From NCBI GenBank assembly GCA_900317765.1, contig ONID01000033.1, forward strand, positions 1-32,939: a stretch of 32,939 bases of DNA, read 5' to 3'. The position numbers and the translations under genes are program-made. Under the pieces are notes generated by a model, which was given only the letters and a program-made list of their open reading frames with translations, made no database searches and was not told where the DNA came from. The stretch comes from an uncultured Eubacteriales bacterium (GTDB lineage Bacteria; Bacillota; Clostridia; Oscillospirales; Acutalibacteraceae). Positions 1 through 6,646 of this stretch are shown here, one piece after another (the stretch's first letter is position 1; each line of letters starts with the position of its first letter).

Positions 1-2190
1 GCCCGAAGCGAAACGGTGACCGTCAACGCGGTCAAACAGGCAATCAACCCAAGCACCGATGTCACCGTTTCACCCTCTTTTGAAGGACAGTCCACGGGCA
101 GCATCACAGTCACCGGAAATTACCCGTCTCTCGCGTATTTTCCCTATGGAGACTCTATTGCCAATGCCGTAAAAGTGACCGGAACGACAATTACCGGACT
201 GGCTGCCGGCGATTACGTTGTATTTGTTCCGGCGTATTCGCAAGGCAATACGTTTTATCTCAGATCCACCACGACCAGAAAGCTGACGGTCGGCGAAACA
301 GAAGCGGCTCATTACTACGTCAGCCTCACTTCCGATGAACACAGCGCATGGTCGGAAGGAGATACAACGCTCAGCGTGATACAGGGCGCCGGACAGACAC
401 TTTCGCTTCAGATCTCCGTTGATAACGCTTACAGGAGCGATTACGTTCTTGACAGTGTGACCGTTCAACCGGGGAATGCCGTGCTGACAACGGAAAAGGT
501 AAGCGATACACTCTGGAATGTCCTGATTTCGGATATTACGGGAGATGTTACCGTCGCCGCTCATTCCAAGCCTGTTCCCGAATATACGGTCACGCTTTCA
601 CCGGCGGAAGGTGTCAAATGGTCGGGGAACGGCGGCAAAGACAGCTTTACCGTTAAGTCCACCGCTTCCAAATCCGTATATGTAAAACCGACAGATACGG
701 AAAGGTATTATATTTCCGGCGTCAGTGTGCAGCCGGAGCACAACGCTGACATTTCTTACAGTGAGAGCACCGGAGAGGTTTTTGTGCAGAATGTGACGGG
801 AGATGTGGCGCTTGTTCCTCAGGTAGTGGAAAAGAGCGTGCCGACATCCCTCACTGTGATCGGCGTTCAGTTTCATCAGAACGGCATTTACAGCGAAGAA
901 AACCCGTCGATACAGACCACCTTTACCGTTGCAGTCAGGGATCAGTTCGGCAGACTGATTCCCGGAGCCAGGATTTATTTCAAGGACGACCAGAACGAGG
1001 TATCTTTCACACAAGTCAGACAAACTGACTCCGAAGGTGTCGCATCATTCAAATACAGCTACGGCATTGAGGAAGGAAAAGCCACAGCGGATTATAACGC
1101 CGTCTTTTCCACGGGCAGCGGATTTGCAGCGGGAGATGTGACCGCACAGCAGGACATTCACCTTGTCTTGCAGCGCAAAGCCGATCTGGTACTGTACCAG
1201 AATCAGATTATCGGAACAACGCCCGGTGAGAATAACGGCAGGGTGATCGACGTACCCGACAATTACGAAATCTGGACAGGGGAAGTGCATCAGGGTGCCA
1301 TCGTCATTGGCTCCGGGGAATGGCAGCGTGCCCTGAACGGGGAGTTCACAGGTCTTTCCGCCGGACAGCATATCCTTCGGGCAGGTGAATCGGTGAATGA
1401 GGCGACACATACCTTCTATTTTGCCTCTGACTACGCGGACTTCTTTGTTCCGAGAGGCTTGTGGAAAGTGGCGGTGGATGTTTCCGCATCAGCGCATGTC
1501 TCTTTCCCGCAGGGAACCGAATTGACAGCCGAGCCGGGCGTAGACCTATTTCTGTACGCGGAACCCGAAGACGGCTTCAGGATTTCCTCTTATTCCGTTG
1601 ACAAGCCGGGCAGAATCGGAGGGCTTGCTTATGATGAGGACAACGGATATTTCATCATTCAGGGGATAAGCGGAAATGTGATACTGACAGTCATTGCCGA
1701 GCCTGTGGAAGAAGAACCGACAGAGGAACCGACAGAGGAACCGACAGAGGAACCGACAGAAGAATCAATAACGGAATATGTGTTTCTGGAAGGCGGCGAC
1801 AGCGTATGGTTCAAGGGAAGCGGCTCCACTCTGCGGTTCCGGATAAGCGGAGAGTATGACGATTTCACCGGAATCAGAATCGACGGAGCAACCGTTGCCG
1901 AAAGCAACTACACTTCGGAGCATGGAAGTACAATCATCATTCTGAAACCGGACTATCTTGAAACGCTTTCTTCAGGCAAGCACACGCTGACCGTTGATTT
2001 TAAAGACGGGTCTGCACAGACGGAATTCACCGTCACACAATCCAGGTCAGATGGCAATTCCCCTGCCACAGGCGAACCGAACAGCGTGGCAGCCGCATTG
2101 ACCGCCTTGCTGCTTTCGATAGCGGTGCTGCTGGCAATCACATTCAGACAAAAGGGTGCTGCTATCCTGCGTCGTTTCATTCTTAACTGA
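1..2190 (+). CDS. Cell-wall-anchored surface protein, 5' partial
   Basis: The reading frame is open from base 1, so the true start and signal peptide lie upstream. Visible parts: three copies of a beta-rich repeat of about 70 residues, each ending in a phrase like ITGDVTVAA, NVTGDVALV or GISGNVILT (near residues 190, 275 and 560), resembling the divergent InlB B-repeat type; a Big_1-like Ig domain around residues 277-385 (VAVRDQFGRLIPGARI); a Pro/Glu/Thr linker with TEEP repeats near bases 1720-1765; and a C-terminal sorting signal. The signal is SPATGE near base 2055, then a hydrophobic stretch (AALTALLLSIAVLLAITF) and a basic tail (RQKGAAILRR). SPATG departs from the classic LPXTG but fits variants used by clostridial sortases. 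The likely role is an extracellular adhesion or binding protein attached by sortase; the ligand is unknown. Confidence 0.8.
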   Translation, partial: ARSETVTVNAVKQAINPSTDVTVSPSFEGQSTGSITVTGNYPSLAYFPYGDSIANAVKVTGTTITGLAAGDYVVFVPAYSQGNTFYLRSTTTRKLTVGETEAAHYYVSLTSDEHSAWSEGDTTLSVIQGAGQTLSLQISVDNAYRSDYVLDSVTVQPGNAVLTTEKVSDTLWNVLISDITGDVTVAAHSKPVPEYTVTLSPAEGVKWSGNGGKDSFTVKSTASKSVYVKPTDTERYYISGVSVQPEHNADISYSESTGEVFVQNVTGDVALVPQVVEKSVPTSLTVIGVQFHQNGIYSEENPSIQTTFTVAVRDQFGRLIPGARIYFKDDQNEVSFTQVRQTDSEGVASFKYSYGIEEGKATADYNAVFSTGSGFAAGDVTAQQDIHLVLQRKADLVLYQNQIIGTTPGENNGRVIDVPDNYEIWTGEVHQGAIVIGSGEWQRALNGEFTGLSAGQHILRAGESVNEATHTFYFASDYADFFVPRGLWKVAVDVSASAHVSFPQGTELTAEPGVDLFLYAEPEDGFRISSYSVDKPGRIGGLAYDEDNGYFIIQGISGNVILTVIAEPVEEEPTEEPTEEPTEEPTEESITEYVFLEGGDSVWFKGSGSTLRFRISGEYDDFTGIRIDGATVAESNYTSEHGSTIIILKPDYLETLSSGKHTLTVDFKDGSAQTEFTVTQSRSDGNSPATGEPNSVAAALTALLLSIAVLLAITFRQKGAAILRRFILN

Positions 2191-2225
2191 ATCACATTTC
2201 TGATGATACAAAAGGAGCATATACT

Positions 2226-3314
2226 ATGGCTGATACTTTTAAAACACTGACTGCGGAGCAATTTGCGTCGCTGGATCATTCAAAATACACGCTTGTAGAC
2301 TTGCGGGAGCCTGCGGAGCTGATTGTCAGCGGCATTGAAGGCGCCATCAATATCCCGTTTTCGCAATTTGCGACAAAGCTTGATACCATACCAAAGACCA
2401 AGCCTGTTATCGTTTACTGCCGTGTGGGAGAATTCAGCGAAGAAGTCGCCGATATTCTGTCCGACAGAGGGTATGACGTTTCGCATGTCGCCGGAGGTTT
2501 TAAAGCCTACCGTGAACTGACCGAGGGGAAACAATCCGCCAAGACCGTAGAAGAACCGGAAGGAGCGTCCGTTCCTTCGGAAGCGGCAGTCTCTGAACCG
2601 GTATTCATCGACGCAAAGGGACTGAAATGCCCCGGGCCGATCGTCAAAGTTTCGGACTTCCTGAGCAATCAGCCAGCAGGCACAAGAATTCACGTCGAAG
2701 CAACCGAGGACGCCTTTTACTCGGATATTCAGATCTGGTGCGAAAGGACGGGCAACAGGCTCGACGCCATTTCCTTTACCGACGGTGTCATCAAGGCGGA
2801 TATCACACGACAGAATGCCGTTCCGGCAGCAGCAGCAAGCGAAAGGCACGATAAGACTTTCGTTGTGTTTTCGGGCGACCTCGACAAGACCATTGCCGCC
2901 TTTATCATGGCAAACGGAGCTGCCGCGATGGGCAGAAAGGTCACTGTGTTCTTTACCTTCTGGGGACTCAATATTTTGCGCAGAGCCAAAAAGGTGAGAG
3001 TCAAAAAGACCTTCATCGAAAAAATGTTCGGCAGAATGATGCCGCGCGGCACCAAAAAGCTCGGTCTTTCACGCATGAATATGGGCGGAAAAGGAGCTAA
3101 GATGATACGCAAGATCATGAAGAAAAAAGGCGTCAGCTCACTGGAAGAGCTGATGCAGTCGGCTATTGATCACGGCGTCCGGTTGGTCGCCTGCCAGATG
3201 TCTATGGATATCATGGGCATACACAAGGAAGAACTGATAGACGGCGTAGAGCTTGGCGGCGTGTCTACCTTCTTAGGCTCCGGAGAACAATCTGATATGA
3301 GCCTGTTTATCTGA
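2226..3314 (+). CDS. Rhodanese-TusA-DsrE/F-like sulfurtransferase fusion
   Basis: A 362-residue protein with three sulfur-handling modules. Residues 5-100 are a rhodanese domain with active-site Cys65 in YCRVGEFS. Residues 125-195 are a TusA/SirA-like domain with the CPGP motif (Cys135). Residues 210-362 are a DsrE/DrsE_2-like domain (FVVFSGDLDKTIAAF, then RLVACQMSMDIMG). This resembles the C-terminal part of CoA-disulfide-reductase-like fusions but without the flavin reductase part. By family knowledge it would accept and relay persulfide sulfur. It is the first gene of a run of five genes ending in a ThiS/E1/JAMM set, so it probably supplies sulfur for thiocarboxylate formation (inference). 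The start is fixed by AAAGGAG eight bases upstream of the ATG. No promoter was seen in the 35-bp gap after the surface protein gene. Confidence 0.88.
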   Translation: MADTFKTLTAEQFASLDHSKYTLVDLREPAELIVSGIEGAINIPFSQFATKLDTIPKTKPVIVYCRVGEFSEEVADILSDRGYDVSHVAGGFKAYRELTEGKQSAKTVEEPEGASVPSEAAVSEPVFIDAKGLKCPGPIVKVSDFLSNQPAGTRIHVEATEDAFYSDIQIWCERTGNRLDAISFTDGVIKADITRQNAVPAAAASERHDKTFVVFSGDLDKTIAAFIMANGAAAMGRKVTVFFTFWGLNILRRAKKVRVKKTFIEKMFGRMMPRGTKKLGLSRMNMGGKGAKMIRKIMKKKGVSSLEELMQSAIDHGVRLVACQMSMDIMGIHKEELIDGVELGGVSTFLGSGEQSDMSLFI

Positions 3315-3333
3315 TGAAACAGAGGTAAATAAA

Positions 3334-3651
3334 ATGATAGTAAATGTAAACAGCGATCAATTTGAAGAAGAAGTGATTCAAGCCGATGAGCTGGTCATCG
3401 CGGATTTTTATTCCGAAAGCTGCATTCCGTGCAAGATGCTCACCCCTATTCTCTATGAGCTTGACGCGCAGTATGAGGGGAAGATCAAAATCGTCAAAAT
3501 CAAAGTCGGCACAGAGTTTGAACTCGCGCAGCGATATGAGATTCATTCAACGCCCACTGTTCTTTTCTTCCGGAAAGGCAGAGAGCTTGAGAGCTTCACC
3601 GGATATAAGGACAAAGATTCTATAGAAGAAATCATCAACAGCTATCTATAA
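3334..3651 (+). CDS. Thioredoxin
   Basis: A 105-residue single-domain thioredoxin. The redox motif is CIPC (Cys30, Cys33) instead of the usual CGPC, and the cis-proline loop is STPTVLF near residue 73. It lies 19 bases after the rhodanese-TusA-DsrE gene and 16 bases before the ThiS-like gene, so it belongs to the same transcript. A likely role is reduction of persulfides or disulfides on the neighbouring sulfur carriers. The CIPC centre should alter its redox potential relative to housekeeping thioredoxin and suggests a dedicated partner (inference). Confidence 0.9.
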   Translation: MIVNVNSDQFEEEVIQADELVIADFYSESCIPCKMLTPILYELDAQYEGKIKIVKIKVGTEFELAQRYEIHSTPTVLFFRKGRELESFTGYKDKDSIEEIINSYL

Positions 3652-3667
3652 CAAGGAGGACAACACA

Positions 3668-3874
3668 ATGATCATCACCGTTTCAGGCAAATCAAAAGAG
3701 GTTCAGGACAATCTGACAGTAGCGCAGCTGATTGCGGAAGAACAGGTGGAAACGCCGGAATACGTCACTGTCAGCGTCAACGACACATTTGTGGAAAGCG
3801 GCGCTTTCAAAAGCACGAAGCTGCATGACGGCGACACTGTCGAATTCTTATACTTTATGGGAGGCGGGAGGTAA
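3668..3874 (+). CDS. ThiS/MoaD-like sulfur carrier with GGGR tail
   Basis: A 68-residue beta-grasp protein with a ThiS-like pattern: an N-terminal MIITVSGK strand, LTVAQLI helix start, DGDTVEF before the last strand, and a flexible C-terminus. It ends FMGGGR rather than in a bare Gly-Gly. Carriers of this family are adenylated on the terminal glycine by an E1-like enzyme and then thiocarboxylated; an extra residue after GG must first be removed. A JAMM peptidase encoded two genes downstream is the natural candidate. This is the arrangement known from the QbsE/QbsD and HcyS/HcyD systems. A strong AAGGAGG precedes the ATG. The last codons (GGA GGC GGG AGG) also form the ribosome binding site for the next gene, whose ATG overlaps the stop by one base. 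Confidence 0.85.
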   Translation: MIITVSGKSKEVQDNLTVAQLIAEEQVETPEYVTVSVNDTFVESGAFKSTKLHDGDTVEFLYFMGGGR

Positions 3875-4665
3875 TGGCTCTTACCAATCAGCAGCTTGAA
3901 CGCTATTCCCGTCACATCATCCTCAAGGGAATAGGCTCGCGCGGGCAGAAGAAGCTTCTTGCCGCTAAAGTTCTCATTATCGGAGCGGGAGGATTGGGCG
4001 CACCCGCGGCGATGTATCTTGCGGCGGCAGGCGTCGGCACCATCGGTATCGCCGACGCTGACGAAGTGGATCTTTCCAACCTCCAGCGTCAGATCATTCA
4101 TTCCACAGGCGACGTCGGAAAGCCCAAGGTTCAATCCGCCAAAGAAACCATGCAGGCCATCAATCCGGATGTGAATGTCATCACGCACCACACATTTGTT
4201 TCAGCCGGGAACATCCTGGATCTGATTAAGGATTACGATTTCATACTTGACGGCACGGACAATTTTCCCGCCAAATTTCTGATCAACGACGCATGCGTGC
4301 TGGCGGAAAAACCGTTCTCGCACGCGGGTATCATCCGCTTTCAGGGACAGCTTATGACCTATGTTCCGGGACAGGGACCCTGCTACCGATGCGTCTTCAA
4401 GCAGCCGCCTCCAAAGGATGCCGTTCCCACCTGCAGCCAGGCGGGCGTTGTCGGCGCTATGGGAGGCGTCATAGGCAGCCTTCAGGCAATGGAGGCAATC
4501 AAATATATTACCGGAGCAGGCGATCTGCTTGTGGGACATCTGCTGACATACGATGCTTTGAAAATGGAATTCCGCAAGATAAAACTGCCGTGGAACGGCG
4601 GACATCTGCATCCGGAGATAACCGGACTTGTCGATTACGAACAGAAAGAATGCGGGGGAATATAA
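3874..4665 (+). CDS. E1-like ThiF/MoeB/HesA adenylyltransferase
   Basis: A 263-residue E1-like protein. Visible motifs: nucleotide-binding GAGGLGAP at residues 37-44, the NLQRQ segment near residue 72, DGTDNF near 127, CYRC at 170-173, and PTCSQAG with Cys187 at the position of the family's catalytic cysteine, followed by GAMGGVIGSLQAMEAIK. It should adenylate the C-terminal glycine of the adjacent ThiS-like carrier. Family members usually have two CxxC pairs binding zinc. Here the second pair is reduced to one cysteine (Cys260, three residues from the end), so the zinc site is incomplete or different. The start overlaps the carrier stop (TAATG) and the stop is followed directly by the JAMM start codon, so the three are translationally coupled. 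It could be labelled thiF or moeB; the context argues against either pathway specifically. Confidence 0.88.
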   Translation: MALTNQQLERYSRHIILKGIGSRGQKKLLAAKVLIIGAGGLGAPAAMYLAAAGVGTIGIADADEVDLSNLQRQIIHSTGDVGKPKVQSAKETMQAINPDVNVITHHTFVSAGNILDLIKDYDFILDGTDNFPAKFLINDACVLAEKPFSHAGIIRFQGQLMTYVPGQGPCYRCVFKQPPPKDAVPTCSQAGVVGAMGGVIGSLQAMEAIKYITGAGDLLVGHLLTYDALKMEFRKIKLPWNGGHLHPEITGLVDYEQKECGGI

Positions 4666-5076
4666 ATGATCAAGCTGAACCGGGCGGATTATGAAAAAAT
4701 GCTGTCGCACGCACGTTCGACGCTGCCGGAGGAAGCCTGCGGTCTGATTGCCGGTACCGTTGAAGGAGAGGACAGAATCATCCGGAAGGTCTATCTGCTG
4801 ACCAATACCGACCATTCGCCGGAGCATTTTTCCCTTGACCCGAAAGAGCAGCTGGCGGCGATCAAGGATATGAGGCTTCACGGTCTGGTTCCCATCGGCA
4901 ACTGGCACAGCCACCCGGATACGCCATCCAGACCCAGCGATGAAGACAAGCGTCTTGCCTATGACAGCAGGGCGAGCTATCTGATACTGTCGCTGATGGA
5001 CAGAGAGCATCCGGTGCTGCATTCCTTCCGGATCTTTGGAACCGACGCGGAAAAGGAAGAGCTAATCATTCATTAA
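4666..5076 (+). CDS. JAMM/MPN+ metallopeptidase (Mec+/HcyD-like)
   Basis: A 136-residue JAMM-domain peptidase. The full metal and catalytic signature is present: an upstream Glu (E22/E23 in LPEEACGL) and HSH-x7-S-x2-D, i.e. His81, His83, Ser91 and Asp94. Members of this bacterial branch cleave C-terminal extensions from ubiquitin-like sulfur carriers, either to expose Gly-Gly or to release an amino acid built on the carrier. The neighbouring carrier ends GGGR, a plausible substrate, and the carrier, E1 and JAMM genes are immediately adjacent. The start ATG follows the E1 stop with no gap. The 3' end overlaps the convergent LysR gene by 15 bases. Confidence 0.9.
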   Translation: MIKLNRADYEKMLSHARSTLPEEACGLIAGTVEGEDRIIRKVYLLTNTDHSPEHFSLDPKEQLAAIKDMRLHGLVPIGNWHSHPDTPSRPSDEDKRLAYDSRASYLILSLMDREHPVLHSFRIFGTDAEKEELIIH

Positions 5077-6000
5077 ACCGTCATTATCAGCGCTTGCGCT
5101 CTCTCTGTATCGCATGAGTTCTTCGATGTACGCCTTTCTGTATCGGGACGGCAGACTGTCTTTTCTTGTAATATACCCGATGGTCAAAGGATCTTCCTCG
5201 TCCAGCTTGATGGCTGCCATTCCCTGCAGAATGACGTCGCCGCCCGATAACATTCCACAGCCGATGGAATAGCCGTTGAGCGCCGCGATGAGTTCCATGG
5301 AAGTCGCTCTGTCGTCTGATTTGATCATTTTGTCAAAGGAATAATCCGCCATCGCCTCTTCCGTGAGGTAGAAATTGCTGTCGTCACTCTGATCAAATGA
5401 AATGCAGGGATATTGCTGCATTTCCTCAATGGAAACATGACTTCTGCCGGCAAAAGGATGCGTTTTCCAGACATACACATAGGTTTCTCTCGTCATCAGC
5501 GGCGTAAAGTCCAGCCTGTAATCCCGCATTAATTTCCTGATGACAGCTTCGTTTGAACCGGAAAAAGAGACAATGCCGACTTCGCTTTTAAGGCTGCTGA
5601 CGTCACCCAGAACATCCTTTGTTTTGGTTTCATGGATGGAAAAAACAAACTTTTCCGGCGCGGTTTTTTTGATCATTTCCGTAAATGCCCTGATGGCGAA
5701 GTTATAGTGCTGTGTGGAAACGGAAAAGTGTTCCTTGCCGCTGTCCTTTGAGAGAAATCTCTCCTCCAGAATCTGATACTGTCCAACGGCTTTCTTGGCA
5801 TAGTTGACGAAATCCCTGCCTTCATCCGTCAGGGAAATACCCTTATTGGTTCTTTCAAACAGCAGTATGCCAAGCTCTTCCTCCAATTCACGGATACTGG
5901 CAGACAGCGCCGGCTGAGAGATAAACAGTCTGGTAGAAGCCTCCCGCATGGAAGATGAAGCGGCGACTTCAAGCACATATTTCAGTTGGTTGATGTTCAT
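5062..6000 (-). CDS. LysR-family transcriptional regulator
   Basis: A 312-residue LysR-type regulator. The N-terminal winged helix-turn-helix is clear (LKYVLEVAASSSMREASTRL, SQPALSASIRELEEELG, LFERTNKGISLTDEG). It is followed by a co-inducer-binding domain of normal length with the usual FDQSDDSNF-type segments. It converges on the sulfur operon, and an obvious guess is control of sulfur assimilation, but LysR genes usually control divergent neighbours, so the target is uncertain. The start has AAGGTG seven bases upstream. A promoter and a 23-bp dyad lie 50-100 bases upstream, suggesting autoregulation. Confidence 0.9.
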   Translation of the reverse strand: MNINQLKYVLEVAASSSMREASTRLFISQPALSASIRELEEELGILLFERTNKGISLTDEGRDFVNYAKKAVGQYQILEERFLSKDSGKEHFSVSTQHYNFAIRAFTEMIKKTAPEKFVFSIHETKTKDVLGDVSSLKSEVGIVSFSGSNEAVIRKLMRDYRLDFTPLMTRETYVYVWKTHPFAGRSHVSIEEMQQYPCISFDQSDDSNFYLTEEAMADYSFDKMIKSDDRATSMELIAALNGYSIGCGMLSGGDVILQGMAAIKLDEEDPLTIGYITRKDSLPSRYRKAYIEELMRYRESASADNDGLMND

Positions 6001-6049
6001 GTGGTTTCACCTTGTTCCGATTTGAATAGCCTGCGGTTCCTTTCAGATG

Positions 6050-6072
6050 CAAATATCTATAAAACATATTTG
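6050..6072 (-). promoter_or_regulatory. Dyad operator candidate upstream of LysR gene
   Basis: A perfect inverted repeat, CAAATAT-N9-ATATTTG, lies just downstream of the -10 box of the LysR gene. AT-rich dyads of this kind, containing a T-N11-A core, are typical LysR-family binding sites. The position would allow autorepression. The sequence fact is direct; the binding protein is inferred. Confidence 0.5.
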
Positions 6073-6073
6073 T

Positions 6074-6102
6074 ATTATATACTATCAGGCGGTTTCTTTC
6101 AA
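6074..6102 (-). promoter_or_regulatory. SigA-type promoter of the LysR gene
   Basis: Reverse-strand TTGAAA (6097-6102) and TATAAT (6074-6079) are separated by 17 bases, about 75 bases upstream of the LysR start codon. Confidence 0.65.
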
Positions 6103-6161
6103 GGGGATTTACTGTTTATTTCTGTATCCATTTTGTTTTCCATCTGACACAATTGCATAGA

Positions 6162-6209
6162 AACGCCTGCGGTCGCATTCTGTGATGGAGAATGTCTTCC
6201 ACAGGCGTT
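6162..6209 (+). terminator. Long hairpin, possible terminator
   Basis: An 11-bp outer stem (AACGCCTGCGG with CCACAGGCGTT, one mismatch) plus an inner 7-bp stem (GCATTCT with AGAATGT) form a 48-base hairpin followed by TATTTTAT on the plus strand. It separates the LysR promoter region from the AT-rich gap. It could instead be the end of a decayed mobile element. Confidence 0.35.
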
Positions 6210-6280
6210 ATTTTATCGGCTCAACATTTTTTCAAGGGACTACGCTTCATTTTTCTTGTTCTCCGTCACATGTCATTACT

Positions 6281-6512
6281 TTATTGTATAGGTTCATACC
6301 AACGAGTCTGATACTTGTCGATTTCTTCCCAAGCAACAGTCTGTCCAATCCGTGGTGTAATAATCGGAATCTTGAACTCTCTTCGACAATGGGATGTTAC
6401 TTGACAAGGGCGGAATACTGTGCTGTAATTCCTATTTTCTTTATTCAACTGATCTATGCTGATTATTTCAATATTTGCTTGTGTGAAAATAGTCTCCGAT
6501 TACGCCGTGCAT
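6281..6512 (-). pseudogene. Remnant of an unrecognised reverse-strand gene
   Basis: The 646-bp gap 6001-6646 has no intact gene. On the reverse strand, 6499-6281 is open for 72 codons and reads like real protein, including the phrases STVFRPCQVTSHCRREFK and IPIITPRIGQTVAWEEI, ending WYEPIQ-stop. There is no ATG in this frame. An ATG at 6512-6510 opens a different frame (MHGVIGDYFHTS) that runs straight into it, which suggests a frameshift near 6475. The function was not recognised. The fragment may be a leftover of an earlier insertion at the edge of the STAND/HEPN module. The protein-like reading is a judgement by eye. Confidence 0.35.
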
Positions 6513-6547
6513 ACCTTTATTGAGCAGACACTATTTATGTTTATTCA

Positions 6548-6612
6548 CAAAATAGTAATGAAAAACAAGTGAATTATAGTGTATTATTAATGTGTATTAT
6601 TGCAAAATAGTA
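6548..6612 (+). repeat. Paired direct repeats upstream of the STAND gene
   Basis: Two interleaved direct repeats: CAAAATAGTA at 6548-6557 and 6603-6612, and GTGTATTATT at 6579-6588 and 6592-6601. They lie within 100 bases of the start codon of the large ATPase gene and overlap its likely promoter (TTGCAA at 6600-6605, 17-base spacer, TATTAC at 6623-6628). They may be operator half-sites. Confidence 0.45.
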
Positions 6613-6646
6613 CAACAAATCATATTACTATCGCAGGAGGTACACT

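Noticed and set aside
6182..6523. 113-aa plus-strand ORF in the gap before the STAND gene
   Set aside because: No ribosome binding site, starts inside the long hairpin, odd composition rich in Phe, Ser and Leu; the reverse strand of the same stretch reads more like protein.
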